Shown: one piece after another, positions 46,456-55,661 of the stretch
How the letters are laid out: each line of letters starts with the position of its first letter
Numbering within the stretch: the stretch's first letter is position 1
NCBI RefSeq assembly: GCF_006459125.1
Contig: NZ_CP041070.1
Coordinates: 1,240,001-1,304,000 of the forward strand
Direction of reading: 5' to 3'
Origin: Halarcobacter anaerophilus
GTDB taxonomy: Bacteria; Campylobacterota; Campylobacteria; Campylobacterales; Arcobacteraceae
Length of the DNA stretch: 64,000 nucleotides
Translations under genes and position numbers: made by a program
Notes under the pieces: generated by a model
Seen by the model: only the letters and a program-made list of their open reading frames with translations
What the model was told of the DNA's origin: nothing
The model's database searches: none

Positions 46456-47511
46456 ATGGGATATAAATTAGAAATAGAACCGACAGGCGATGTTGTAGAA
46501 GTTCAAGAGGGACAAACAATCCTTGATGCAGCTTTAAGACAAGGGGTATATCTACCTCACGCTTGTAATCACGGTCTTTGCGGTACCTGCAAAGTTGAAG
46601 TATTAGAAGGTGAGGTTGATTTAGGAGATGCTTCACCTTTTGCTTTAATGGATGTAGAAAGGGAAGAGGGATACTGTTTGGCTTGTACCGCAAGAGCTCT
46701 TGAAGATGTAGCAATAGAAGCAGATATAGATGAAGATTGTGATGCAAGATCAATACCCGTAAAAGATTTTATGGGTACGGTTATTGAATCTAAGATGTTG
46801 ACTCCTAGGATACTTGGAGTTTGGATAGAGTTAGATGAAAAAATTGATTTTCAAGCAGGTCAGTATATAAATCTTCATGTTCCCGGATTTGATGAGCCTA
46901 GAGCTTTCTCTTTGGCAAATCAACCAAGTACACAAAAGATTATAGAACTGAATATAGGAATCATCCCTGATGGTGAAGCAACACCTTGGATACATAAAAA
47001 TTTAAAAGTCGGAGACAGATACAAAATATCAGGTCCTTTTGGAAGATTTTTTGTAAAAAGAAGTGCCCAAAAACCTATGATATTTTTTGCAGGAGGTTCG
47101 GGGCTTTCAAGTCCAAAATCTATGATTTTAGATGAACTTGAAAACGGTTGTACGAAGCCTATTACTCTTTTTCACGGAGCAAGAAATCAAGAAGAACTGT
47201 ATTATGCAGATATGTTTAAAAAGCTTGATGAAGAGTATGAAAACTTTAGATATATTCCCGTTTTATCAAATAATGAAGATGAAAATTGGAGCGGAGAAGT
47301 TGGATTTACAAATGAGGTGGCTAAAAAGTTTTATGATAAGTTTGAAGGAAACAAAGCCTATCTTTGCGGTCCTCCTATGATGAGTGAAGCTTGTATAACA
47401 ACTTTGATGCAAGGAAGATTGTTTGAAAAAGATATTCATATAGAAAAATTCTTTTCAAAAGCGGATTTAAATGCACAAAACCAAAAGAGTCCTTTGTTTA
47501 AATCATTGTAA
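46456..47511 (+). CDS. dmpP: phenol hydroxylase reductase DmpP
   Basis: A 351-residue NADH-dependent reductase. The N-terminal plant-type [2Fe-2S] domain has CNHGLCGTC and a distal Cys in YCLAC. The FAD-binding domain has RAFSLANQP, and the NAD domain has FFAGGSGLSSPKS and YLCGPPMM. It passes electrons from NADH to DmpN. The stop codon lies inside a strong convergent terminator hairpin, so this ends the hydroxylase operon. Confidence 0.95.
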   Translation: MGYKLEIEPTGDVVEVQEGQTILDAALRQGVYLPHACNHGLCGTCKVEVLEGEVDLGDASPFALMDVEREEGYCLACTARALEDVAIEADIDEDCDARSIPVKDFMGTVIESKMLTPRILGVWIELDEKIDFQAGQYINLHVPGFDEPRAFSLANQPSTQKIIELNIGIIPDGEATPWIHKNLKVGDRYKISGPFGRFFVKRSAQKPMIFFAGGSGLSSPKSMILDELENGCTKPITLFHGARNQEELYYADMFKKLDEEYENFRYIPVLSNNEDENWSGEVGFTNEVAKKFYDKFEGNKAYLCGPPMMSEACITTLMQGRLFEKDIHIEKFFSKADLNAQNQKSPLFKSL

Positions 47512-47537
47512 TGCGGTATTAAAATACTGCATTACAA
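47506..47537. terminator. bidirectional terminator between dmpP and response regulator 2
   Basis: TTGTAATGC-G-GTATT and AATAC-T-GCATTACAA form a 15-bp stem (one G-T pair) around a two-base loop. It includes the dmpP stop codon and separates convergent genes. Confidence 0.85.
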
Positions 47538-48293
47538 CAACTCTATTTTATATCCCGTATTATTTTGATTTTTAATCAAATCTTTATGTATTTTATTTCT
47601 AAGTCTAAAAAGAAGTGATCTAAAAGCTGCATAACCTGCGGGTTCATCTTGCCAGATTGCATATTCTAACTGCTCTTGGGATACGTTTTGTCCCGGAGTG
47701 TGACATAAGATTTTTATTATTTTAATCTCTTTTAGCGTTAATTTTACAGGTTCGTCTCCAAAATATAAAATCTCTTTTTCTTTATCAAAAAGATAGCCGT
47801 ATTTTAATTTTACGGTTCTTGATTTTGATTCTTTTTTCAGATCTAATCTATATTCCAATGTTTTATTTATATTTTTTATCGAATTTAAATCAAAATTGTT
47901 TTTTTTATCCTCTTGTGCTTTTTTTATAGCAATCTCTATTGCAGCTTGAAGATGGCTCTTTTTATAAGGTTTTATCAAATATCCGTAAGCCAAAGTTTCG
48001 GAAGCTTTTTTTATAGTCGACAACTCTGAGTTTGCGGTTAAAAATATAACGGGTGTGTTTATCAAAATATCTTTTAATTCATTTGCCAGTTCTATTCCCG
48101 TAGTCGGACCTTGAAGGTATATATCCATAAGTATTAAATCAGGCAGGATATTTTTTTCATTTAAAAGTTTCATTGTGTTACAACGGTTGTTTGCAATACC
48201 GCAAGGTTCGTATCCAAGTTCACTTAATACCTGTTTTAAATTCAAAGCAATTATAGGTTCATCTTCGACTATTAAAATTTTTATTTTACTCAT
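47532..48293 (-). CDS. OmpR-type response regulator 2 flanking the phenol hydroxylase operon
   Basis: A 253-residue paralogue of the regulator at 40852-41610. The receiver motifs are conserved (LIVEDEPIIALNL, LILMDIYLQGPTTG, YLIKPYKKSH). The winged helix is nearly identical (YAIWQDEPAGYAAFRS-LFRLRNK). The main differences lie in the linker (about 128-160). Its start overlaps the kinase stop by 4 bp. Two regulators with matching DNA-reading helices imply one shared set of target promoters fed by two sensors. Confidence 0.9.
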   Translation of the reverse strand: MSKIKILIVEDEPIIALNLKQVLSELGYEPCGIANNRCNTMKLLNEKNILPDLILMDIYLQGPTTGIELANELKDILINTPVIFLTANSELSTIKKASETLAYGYLIKPYKKSHLQAAIEIAIKKAQEDKKNNFDLNSIKNINKTLEYRLDLKKESKSRTVKLKYGYLFDKEKEILYFGDEPVKLTLKEIKIIKILCHTPGQNVSQEQLEYAIWQDEPAGYAAFRSLLFRLRNKIHKDLIKNQNNTGYKIELL

Positions 48294-49582
48294 TTTACCT
48301 CCTTTTTAGGAAATATAATACTACACTCTAATCCACTATTGTTCTTAAACTCTATTGTTCCGTGAAGTTGAAAATCAACTATTGATTCGATTAGTTGCAT
48401 TCCTATAGAATCAGATTTTCTAAGTTTATCCAAATCTTTCAACTCCTCACCGTTGTCTTTTATTATTACATGAATATTCTCATCTTCGATTTTCATACGA
48501 AGATATAAAAGATTTTTTCTATTACTTTTAAAAGCGTATTTAAAAGCATTTACGCAAAGTTCGTGCAAAAGCATACCAACTTGAATACATCTATTTATAG
48601 AAAACTCCATTTTATCAATACTCAAATCAACTTCAATTTGCGTATTATTTGAGATATAAAGCTCTTTTATATCGTCAACAAGTCTTTCTATATACTCATT
48701 TACGTTTATATAAGCCAAGTTTTTTCCTAAATATAAAAACTCATGTACTAAAGCCATAGCATGAATTTTGCTTCGGCTCTCTTTCATCTGCTCTTTAAAC
48801 TTTTCATCTTCTGATTTATATGCTTGCATATTAAGTAATGAAGAGATAATTTCCATATTGTTTTTTACCCTGTGATGAATCTCTTTTAATAAAATTTCTT
48901 TCTCTTTTACCGATTTTTGAAGCTCTTCATTCATCTTTGTAATTTTATTTCTATTCTCTATTCTTTGGGTCATATCTCTGGCAAAAGCGCAAATATACTC
49001 TTTGCCGTTGTAGATAAAGGCATGACCTGAAACTTCTACAGGGTAGGTCGTTCCGTCTTTTCTTCTATGGGTTGATTCGATTCTCCAGTTTGGAATAGTT
49101 CTAATATCATTCATACATAAAGGAGAAGTCTCTCTGGTAAAATTAATATCAACATCTTCTAAATACATATTCTCAAACTCCTCTTTCGTATAACCGTCCA
49201 ATTTACAGGTTGCTTCATTTACATAAGTAAATTTTCCTTCAAGAGTAAACCAATGAATGGCATCAACAGAGTGGTCCAAGGCAAACTCGTAAGGAGCAAG
49301 TCTGTCTTTCTCTTTTTGTTTTAAATCGTTATAGGCTTTTTCTATATTTCTAATAACTTTTTGCATATGATTAATCATAAAATAAAGAAGAATCCCCGTA
49401 GAGATAATAAACAATAACCCAAAGGTAAAAATTCCGTTTTTGCTGACATCATTATGTTCAAAAAATATCTGAACTAATTTATCTAAAAAAAGTAAACCTA
49501 TAAATCCCGTAAAAACGTAAGAGAAAGAGAATCTTCTAGCTATTTTGTTTTTATTAAAAAAATATTTTCCAAAACTAAACAT
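48290..49582 (-). CDS. PAS sensor histidine kinase 2 (HisKA_2 type)
   Basis: A 430-residue paralogue of the kinase at 41610-42908: two close membrane segments, a PAS domain (about 100-210; SVDAIHWFTLEGKFTYVNEA, GKEYICAFARDMTQR), HisKA_2 (KEIHHRVKNNMEIISSLLNM) and HATPase (HELCVNAFKYAF). PAS residues differ from kinase 1 mainly in the middle (YLEDVDINFTRETSPLCMND against PLEIMDPNFTRETAAQTMQK), so the two may respond to different ligands. It diverges from mdh, whose promoter carries the shared operator. Confidence 0.91.
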   Translation of the reverse strand: MFSFGKYFFNKNKIARRFSFSYVFTGFIGLLFLDKLVQIFFEHNDVSKNGIFTFGLLFIISTGILLYFMINHMQKVIRNIEKAYNDLKQKEKDRLAPYEFALDHSVDAIHWFTLEGKFTYVNEATCKLDGYTKEEFENMYLEDVDINFTRETSPLCMNDIRTIPNWRIESTHRRKDGTTYPVEVSGHAFIYNGKEYICAFARDMTQRIENRNKITKMNEELQKSVKEKEILLKEIHHRVKNNMEIISSLLNMQAYKSEDEKFKEQMKESRSKIHAMALVHEFLYLGKNLAYINVNEYIERLVDDIKELYISNNTQIEVDLSIDKMEFSINRCIQVGMLLHELCVNAFKYAFKSNRKNLLYLRMKIEDENIHVIIKDNGEELKDLDKLRKSDSIGMQLIESIVDFQLHGTIEFKNNSGLECSIIFPKKEVK

Positions 49583-49600
49583 TTACACCACCTTTGCAAA

Positions 49601-49609
49601 ATTATATCA
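49601..49609 (-). promoter_or_regulatory. extended -10 promoter of kinase 2
   Basis: The minus strand reads TGATATAAT about 19 bp before the kinase ATG, followed by AAAGGTGG. It mirrors the promoter of kinase 1, which suggests a common origin by duplication and constitutive expression. Confidence 0.7.
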
Positions 49610-49633
49610 TAGAAACTTTTCTTAGTTAAATGC

Positions 49634-49666
49634 CGCGAATATTTCGCGAATAATTTTTTATATACT
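49634..49666 (+). promoter_or_regulatory. direct-repeat operator and -10 box of mdh
   Basis: CGCGA (49634-49638), six bases, CGCGA (49645-49649), 11 bases, TATACT (49661-49666). It has the same 33-bp layout as the dmpK and dmpQ promoters. The sequence is also a dyad (CGCGAA-TAT-TTCGCG), unlike the other sites. Confidence 0.78.
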
Positions 49667-49693
49667 CCCCAAAGATTAAAAGAGGAGTTTTAT

Positions 49694-50626
49694 TTGAAAA
49701 AAAGAGTAGGAGTTATCGGAGTAGGAAATGTAGGGGCAACTATAGCTTATAATTTAGCCCTAAAAGAGTCTTGTGACGAGATTTTATTAAAAGATATAAG
49801 AGAAGATTATACAAAAGCCGTTGCTTTGGATATCTCTCAAGCTTCATGTGCAATTAATTCAAAAACCAAAATAGAAGAAGTATCAAATAATGCAGATTTT
49901 AAAGAGTGCAATATTATCGTAATAACAGCGGGAATTGCCAGAAAGCCTGGAATGAGCAGAGATGATCTTCTTCTTACAAATGCAGAAATTATGAAAAATA
50001 TAATAGAAGAGATTGCTAAACTAAACAAAGATGCAATAATTATTATAGTTTCAAACCCTTTGGATGCCATGGTATATACGGCTTTAAAAATTTCCAAATT
50101 CCCAAGAAAGAGAGTTTTAGGTATGGCAGGTATTTTAGACAGTGCTAGAATGAGCTATTTTATACAAGAAAAACTGGGTAAAAAAGATATTCAAGCTTTA
50201 GTTTTAGGAGGACATGGAGATGAAATGGTTCCTTTAATAGACTCTACAAAAGCAGACGGTATCTCTATTTCAAAACTGCTTTCACAAAAACAGATAGATG
50301 AAATTATAGAAAAAACAAAAAACGGCGGAGTAGAAATCGTAAAGCTTTTTAAAACAGGCTCTGCTTATTATGCCCCAGCTCATTCGACACTGCTTATGAT
50401 TGAAGCAATTTTAAATGATGAAAAAAAGATATACCCTTGTGCCGTTAAACTAGAAGGGGAATACGGCTTTAAAGATACGGTTACGGGAGTTCCCGTTGTT
50501 TTAGGTAAAAACGGAGTTGAAAAGATTGTTGAATACAAACTTAGCTTAGCTGAACAAAAAGCTTTCGCAACTTCGATTAAGAGTGTAAATACTCTTATAA
50601 ACAAAGTAGAAAAGTATATAAAATAG
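49694..50626 (+). CDS. mdh: malate dehydrogenase, NAD-dependent
   Basis: The start is TTG 49694, with AGAGGAG six bases upstream. The 310-residue protein of the LDH/MDH family has the Rossmann motif GVGNVGATIA and the malate-type substrate loop RKPGMSRDDLL (Arg rather than the Gln of lactate dehydrogenases). The catalytic His lies in LGGHGDEMVPL, and VSNPLDAMVY is present. It interconverts malate and oxaloacetate in the TCA cycle. It stands alone between the hydroxylase and ring-cleavage operons but carries the same operator, so it appears to be co-induced with aromatic degradation. Confidence 0.92.
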   Translation: MKKRVGVIGVGNVGATIAYNLALKESCDEILLKDIREDYTKAVALDISQASCAINSKTKIEEVSNNADFKECNIIVITAGIARKPGMSRDDLLLTNAEIMKNIIEEIAKLNKDAIIIIVSNPLDAMVYTALKISKFPRKRVLGMAGILDSARMSYFIQEKLGKKDIQALVLGGHGDEMVPLIDSTKADGISISKLLSQKQIDEIIEKTKNGGVEIVKLFKTGSAYYAPAHSTLLMIEAILNDEKKIYPCAVKLEGEYGFKDTVTGVPVVLGKNGVEKIVEYKLSLAEQKAFATSIKSVNTLINKVEKYIK

Positions 50627-50702
50627 AGGAATTGTCCCTTTTTTACGGTGTTTAAGAAATCAATATTTGAAATTATTATCATTTTTTAAAAATACTCTTT
50701 TT

Positions 50703-50735
50703 TGCGATTATTCTGCGAATTTTTTTTTGTAAAGT
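50703..50735 (+). promoter_or_regulatory. direct-repeat operator and -10 box of the dmpQ-B ring-cleavage operon
   Basis: TGCGA (50703-50707), six bases, TGCGA (50714-50718), 11 bases, TAAAGT (50730-50735). The 16-bp core TGCGATTATTCTGCGA occurs identically in front of the porin gene on the other strand. Confidence 0.8.
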
Positions 50736-50788
50736 TTGAACAGTTAAAAAGTTTATCAGCTTTTTAAAATTTCAAGGAAAGGAACAAT

Positions 50789-51115
50789 ATGAAACATAAT
50801 ATCTTAGTTAGAGATAAATCCAGAAATCATACTTGCCATGAAGACAAAAGCTTGATGGATGGATTAAATGTTTATGAAAATTTAGTACCCAAAGGTTGTC
50901 ATAACGGTGCTTGCGGTGTATGTAAAATTCATATTTTAAACGGTGAATATTCAAAATCAAAAATGAATAGAAGATATATCTCACAAGAAGATGAAGATAA
51001 AAATATTGTTTTGGCGTGTAAAGTTTTTCCCAAAACTGATATGGAAATAGAGTTCCTTCCTAAACCTAAAATCCTATCAGCTTTAGAAAAAAAAGTATAT
51101 ATCTTAGGAAATTAA
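50789..51115 (+). CDS. dmpQ: [2Fe-2S] ferredoxin DmpQ/XylT-like
   Basis: A 108-residue plant-type ferredoxin with cluster ligands in GCHNGACGVC and a distal LAC. XylT/DmpQ proteins re-reduce the iron of catechol 2,3-dioxygenase after oxidative inactivation. The position directly before dmpB supports this role. AAGGAAAGGA precedes the ATG. Confidence 0.88.
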   Translation: MKHNILVRDKSRNHTCHEDKSLMDGLNVYENLVPKGCHNGACGVCKIHILNGEYSKSKMNRRYISQEDEDKNIVLACKVFPKTDMEIEFLPKPKILSALEKKVYILGN

Positions 51116-51128
51116 ATAAGGAGAAAAA

Positions 51129-52076
51129 ATGGGCGGGATTATGAGATTGGGTCATATAGACCTAAATGTTCTGGATATTGAAAAATCAAGAGAATATTAT
51201 ACAAATATAATGGGAATGGTAGTAGTAAGAGAGGATAGTGACGGAACCTTGTATCTAAAATGCTGGGATGAGTGGGATAAATATAGTTTGGTTCTTAGAC
51301 CAAGTGATGAGGCAACTTTCAACACAGCTGCTTATAAAGTAGAGAGTGATGAGGATATTGATGATTTAAAGGCAAAAATAGAAGCTTATGGCGTAGAAAC
51401 GGAAATTTTACCCGAAGGTGAAGTTGCCGAATGTGGAAGAACACTAAAGTTTACGGCACCAAGCGGACATATTTTTCATCTATATGCCTATAAAACTTTT
51501 GTAGGCAAAGATGTGGGTGATACAAATCCCAGACCTTGGCCTTTTGAAGGAAAAGGAATCAAAGCTCATTGGATAGATCATACTTTGCTAATGTGTGAAG
51601 GTCCTGAAAAAGTGATGGCAGGAACTAAGTTTTTCCAAGAGGTATTAGGTTTTAAATTAGCTGAACAAGTAACAGTAGGTCCTGAAGGTTCACTTCAGGC
51701 TGCAACTTGGCTGGCACGTACTTCAACACCGCATGATATCGCTTTTGTTGCGGGACCTCATACAGGAATGCATCATTTCGCTTACTTTTTAGACGGTTGG
51801 AATGATATTTTAAGAGCAGCAGATGTTATGGCTATGCATAATGTAAAAATAGATGTAACACCGCAAAGACACGGGATTACAAGAGGTGAAACGATTTATT
51901 TCTTTGATCCATCGGGACATAGACTTGAAACTTTTGCGGGACTAGGTTATTTGGTGCAGCCTGATATGCCGACGATTACTTGGACGGAAGAAGAGTTATG
52001 GAGAGGTATTTTTTACCATACGGGTGCTGAAGACGGTGCTTTTACCACTGCTTACACTCTTTCTGCATATAAATAG
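51129..52076 (+). CDS. dmpB: catechol 2,3-dioxygenase
   Basis: A 315-residue extradiol dioxygenase with two vicinal-oxygen-chelate domains. The iron ligands appear as His151 (HWIDHTLLM), a His of the 215-216 pair (GMHHFAYF) and Glu267 (SGHRLETFAG). It opens catechol to 2-hydroxymuconic semialdehyde. AAGGAG fits ATG 51129; a second ATG at 51141 is possible. It belongs to the dmpQ operon. Confidence 0.95.
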   Translation: MGGIMRLGHIDLNVLDIEKSREYYTNIMGMVVVREDSDGTLYLKCWDEWDKYSLVLRPSDEATFNTAAYKVESDEDIDDLKAKIEAYGVETEILPEGEVAECGRTLKFTAPSGHIFHLYAYKTFVGKDVGDTNPRPWPFEGKGIKAHWIDHTLLMCEGPEKVMAGTKFFQEVLGFKLAEQVTVGPEGSLQAATWLARTSTPHDIAFVAGPHTGMHHFAYFLDGWNDILRAADVMAMHNVKIDVTPQRHGITRGETIYFFDPSGHRLETFAGLGYLVQPDMPTITWTEEELWRGIFYHTGAEDGAFTTAYTLSAYK

Positions 52077-52084
52077 GAGATGTT

Positions 52085-52510
52085 GTGCAAACAGCAGTAA
52101 CACAAAAGAGTATATCAAGACAAGCCTCATATGAAGCTTGTCTCTTTGCAATACAAAAAGCTGAGCAGTTGAATATAAATATCAATGTCTCAGTTGCGGA
52201 TAACAAAGGGTTGGAAATGGCTTTTTTAAGAATGGAAAACTCTTTTATCCACTCAATAGATATTGCAAAAGACAAAGCTTATACCAGTGCAAGTTTTGGT
52301 TTCCCAACACAGCAGTGGAGTACAATTTTCAAAAGTATGCCTCATTTGGAACAAGGTTTTTCAAATAGGGGGAGATTAATTCCTTTTGGAGGAGGGATGC
52401 CCATTTTTGAAAACGGTATTAAAATAGGAGCAATAGGTATTTCAGGCGGAACTGAAGAGGAAGATATTATATGCGCGAAATATGCAATTGAAAAAATAGG
52501 ATTAGAATAA
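52085..52510 (+). CDS. GlcG/HbpS-family (DUF336) protein
   Basis: A 141-residue protein starting at GTG 52085 with GGAGAT upstream. It shows the GlcG/HbpS pattern: ISVADNKG-like VSVADNKGLEMAFLRMENS, KDKAYTSASF, then GGGMPIF and IGAIGISGGTEEED. Such small proteins often accompany catabolic operons. Some bind haem or corrinoids, and for most the role is unknown. Its ATG-adjacent end overlaps dmpC by one base, so it is co-translated with the pathway. Confidence 0.85.
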   Translation: MQTAVTQKSISRQASYEACLFAIQKAEQLNININVSVADNKGLEMAFLRMENSFIHSIDIAKDKAYTSASFGFPTQQWSTIFKSMPHLEQGFSNRGRLIPFGGGMPIFENGIKIGAIGISGGTEEEDIICAKYAIEKIGLE

Positions 52511-53967
52511 TGAAAAAAGTACAACACTATATTAACGGACAATTTATAGATTCGGTTTCAAACGAGTTTTTCGATAACTATAACCCTGCAACAAATGAGT
52601 TAATCTCAAAAGTTGCTTTAGGAAGAGAAGATGAGGTTAATGCAGCAGTGCAAGCTGCAAAAAATGCCCTTACAGGTGAGTGGGGGCAAATGAAGCTAAA
52701 CGACAGAATAGCAATGATGTATGAAATAGCAAATGAGATAGATAGAAGATTTGATGATTTTTTAGAAGCAGAAGCTTTGGATACGGGGAAACCTTACTCA
52801 ATAGCCAGACATATTGATATTCCAAGAGGTGCCGCAAATTTCAAAGTATTTGCCGATACTATGAAAGCTGTTGCGGATGAAGCGTATCAAGCAAATACTC
52901 CTGACGGTAAAAAAATGTTTAATTACAGTGTAAGAAAACCAAAAGGTGTAATTGCCGTAATTTCTCCTTGGAATTTACCTCTTTTGCTTATGACGTGGAA
53001 AGTAGGACCTGCTATGGCTTGCGGAAATTCAGTTGTTGTTAAACCTTCCCAAGTAACACCTACAACTACCTCTCTTTTGGGAGAAGTTATGAGTAAAGTA
53101 GGGGTTCCGGCTGGAGCTTATAATGTAGTTCAAGGAAAAGGTTCAATTACAGGAAATCTTTTAACGGCACATAAAGATATTGATGCAATTACTTTTACGG
53201 GAGAAACAGTAACAGGTGAAATGATTATGAAAGCTTGCTCTGTAGGAGTTAGAGATGTTTCCCTTGAACTTGGAGGGAAAAACCCTGCAATCGTATTTGC
53301 GGATTGTGATATGCAAAAAGCAGTTTTTGAAACAACAAGATCATGCTTTTCAAACTCGGGACAAGTATGTTTAGGAACTGAGAGAGTTTATGTACAAAGG
53401 GAAATTTTCGATGAGTTTGTAGCAAAACTTAAAGAATCAGCTTCAAAATTAAAACTTGGTATCCAACACGATGAGTCATCTGATATGGGACCTCTAGTAA
53501 GTGCAACTCACAGAGACAAAGTTTTGGAATATTATAAAAAAGCTGAAGCAGAGGGAGCAAATGTTGTTCTTGGCGGTGGAGTTCCTAAAATGAGTGGAAA
53601 TATGAAAGACGGATATTGGGTAGAACCTACAATTTGGACAGGTTTGCCTGAAACTGCAACAGTTGTAAAAGAGGAAGTATTTGGTCCTTGTTGCCATGTA
53701 TCAGTATTTGATACCGAAGAAGAAGTAATAAAAATGGCAAATGATACTAAATACGGACTTGCTTCTACAATATTTACGGAAAATTTAACCAAAGCACATA
53801 GAGTTGCTAGTCAAATTGATTCAGGAATTGTATGGATTAACTCTTGGTTCTTAAGGGATTTACGAACACCTTTTGGCGGAATGAAAGGTTCAGGTATAGG
53901 AAGAGAGGGTGGTCATCACTCTTTAGAATTTTACACAGAACTAAAAAACGTATGTATAAAAATGTAA
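52510..53967 (+). CDS. dmpC: 2-hydroxymuconic semialdehyde dehydrogenase
   Basis: A 485-residue aldehyde dehydrogenase with the catalytic Glu in LELGGK, the catalytic Cys in NSGQVCLG, an NAD-binding region (SPWNLPLLLMTWK, FTGETVTGEMI) and a C-terminal GGMKGSGIGREGG. The place between catechol dioxygenase and the hydratase points to oxidation of 2-hydroxymuconic semialdehyde to 2-hydroxymuconate (4-oxalocrotonate branch). Confidence 0.92.
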   Translation: MKKVQHYINGQFIDSVSNEFFDNYNPATNELISKVALGREDEVNAAVQAAKNALTGEWGQMKLNDRIAMMYEIANEIDRRFDDFLEAEALDTGKPYSIARHIDIPRGAANFKVFADTMKAVADEAYQANTPDGKKMFNYSVRKPKGVIAVISPWNLPLLLMTWKVGPAMACGNSVVVKPSQVTPTTTSLLGEVMSKVGVPAGAYNVVQGKGSITGNLLTAHKDIDAITFTGETVTGEMIMKACSVGVRDVSLELGGKNPAIVFADCDMQKAVFETTRSCFSNSGQVCLGTERVYVQREIFDEFVAKLKESASKLKLGIQHDESSDMGPLVSATHRDKVLEYYKKAEAEGANVVLGGGVPKMSGNMKDGYWVEPTIWTGLPETATVVKEEVFGPCCHVSVFDTEEEVIKMANDTKYGLASTIFTENLTKAHRVASQIDSGIVWINSWFLRDLRTPFGGMKGSGIGREGGHHSLEFYTELKNVCIKM

Positions 53968-53976
53968 GGTTTGTTT

Positions 53977-54765
53977 ATGGAAAAGTTAAAAATCGAACAA
54001 TACGGAAATGAGTTATATGATGCTTTAAAAGGCAATTATACAATCGAACCTATTTCAAACAAAGAGCCTGATTCAACAATTGAGGATGCTTATGCAATTC
54101 AACATCATTTCTTAAAAAAAAGATTGGAAAATGACGGCTCAAAAATTATAGGTAAAAAAATCGGTGTTACATCAAAAGTGGTAATGGATATGTTAGGGGT
54201 TCATCAGCCTGACTTTGGATATCTGTTATCAGATATGATTTACAGTGACGGAGATGAGATTGATGTAACAAACACAATGATCCAACCAAAAGCAGAGGGT
54301 GAGATTGCTTTTGTTTTAAAAGAGGATTTAATGGGTCCCGGTATTACAACCGCAGATGTTTTAAGAGCAACAAAATTTGTAATGCCTTGTTTTGAAATAG
54401 TTGATTCAAGAATCAAAGATTGGAAAATAAAAATTCAAGATACGGTTGCTGATAATGCTTCATGCGGTTATATCGTTTTTGGAGGTCAATTTGCAGATCC
54501 TAAAGATATTGATTTAACTACTTGCGGGATTACTTTAGAGAGAAACGGTGAACTTCTTCATACGGGAGCAGGTGCAGCCGCTCTTGGAAATCCTGCAAAT
54601 GCCGTAGCTTGGCTTGCAAATAAATTGGGTGAATTCGGTGTGGGTTTAAAAGCAGGAGAGGTTATCCTTTCAGGAGCATTATGTGCCATGGTTACAATAA
54701 ACCCGGGTGATAATATGAGAATAGATATAGGCGGAATCGGTTCTGCTTCATGTAGATTTATATAA
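53977..54765 (+). CDS. dmpE: 2-oxopent-4-enoate hydratase
   Basis: I chose ATG 53977, with AAGG seven bases before, over TTG 53971. The 262-residue protein of the hydratase/decarboxylase family has [37 protein letters not shown] with metal-binding acids, and [11 protein letters not shown]. The last motif and the C-terminus [11 protein letters not shown] match DmpE rather than DmpH. It hydrates 2-oxopent-4-enoate to 4-hydroxy-2-oxovalerate. dmpF follows after 10 bp. Confidence 0.92.
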   Translation: MEKLKIEQYGNELYDALKGNYTIEPISNKEPDSTIEDAYAIQHHFLKKRLENDGSKIIGKKIGVTSKVVMDMLGVHQPDFGYLLSDMIYSDGDEIDVTNTMIQPKAEGEIAFVLKEDLMGPGITTADVLRATKFVMPCFEIVDSRIKDWKIKIQDTVADNASCGYIVFGGQFADPKDIDLTTCGITLERNGELLHTGAGAAALGNPANAVAWLANKLGEFGVGLKAGEVILSGALCAMVTINPGDNMRIDIGGIGSASCRFI

Positions 54766-54775
54766 AGGATTATAT

Positions 54776-55660
54776 ATGGAAAAAATTAATTGTGCTTTAA
54801 TTGGATCTGGAAATATAGGAACAGATCTAATGTATAAACTTCAAAGAAGTAAGATTTTAAATCCTTTATGGATGGTAGGTATTGATCCTGAATCAGACGG
54901 CTTAAAAAAAGCAAAAGAGGCAGGAATGAAAACAACACATGAAGGAGTTGACGGCTTAATTCCTTTTATTGAACAAGACGGGGTAAAAATAGCTTTTGAT
55001 GCAACTTCGGCTTATGTTCATGAAGATAATAATAATAAATTAAAAGAAAAAGGCGTTATGGTTATTGATTTAACTCCTGCTGCCATTGGACCTTTTTGCG
55101 TGCCTTCTGTAAATATTGATGAGTTATTGGCTCAAAATACGCAAAATGTAAATATGGTAACTTGCGGCGGACAAGCAACTATTCCTATGGTTGCAGCAGT
55201 TTCAAAGGTACAAGAAGTTGATTATGCGGAAATAATAGCAACGGTTGCCTCAAAATCGGCAGGTCCCGGAACTAGAGCAAATATAGATGAGTTTACGGAA
55301 ACAACTGCACTTGGAATTGAAAAAGTAGGAAAAGCAAGAAAAGGTAAAGCTATTATTATCTTAAATCCTGCCGAACCTCCTTTAATGATGAGAGATACCG
55401 TACATTGTCAAACAGTTGATGAACCAAACAGAGAGGCAATTACAAAATCCGTTCATGAAATGGTAAAAAAAGTCCAAGAGTTTGTTCCTGGATATAAACT
55501 GAAAAACGGTCCCGTATTTGACGGTAAAAGAGTCTCAATCTTTTTAGAAGTAGAGGGATTAGGAGATTATCTGCCTAAGTATGCGGGTAACCTAGACATT
55601 ATTACTGCTGCTGCAAGCAATATAGCCGAAAAAATGGCAGAGAAAATTAAAGGGGAATAA
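54776..55660 (+). CDS. dmpF: acetaldehyde dehydrogenase (acylating)
   Basis: A 294-residue protein with an NAD motif ([15 protein letters not shown]), the catalytic Cys in [15 protein letters not shown] and the family motifs [17 protein letters not shown] and [15 protein letters not shown]. It turns acetaldehyde into acetyl-CoA and works as a channelling complex with DmpG, the next gene, one base downstream. Confidence 0.95.
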   Translation: MEKINCALIGSGNIGTDLMYKLQRSKILNPLWMVGIDPESDGLKKAKEAGMKTTHEGVDGLIPFIEQDGVKIAFDATSAYVHEDNNNKLKEKGVMVIDLTPAAIGPFCVPSVNIDELLAQNTQNVNMVTCGGQATIPMVAAVSKVQEVDYAEIIATVASKSAGPGTRANIDEFTETTALGIEKVGKARKGKAIIILNPAEPPLMMRDTVHCQTVDEPNREAITKSVHEMVKKVQEFVPGYKLKNGPVFDGKRVSIFLEVEGLGDYLPKYAGNLDIITAAASNIAEKMAEKIKGE

Positions 55661-55661
55661 A

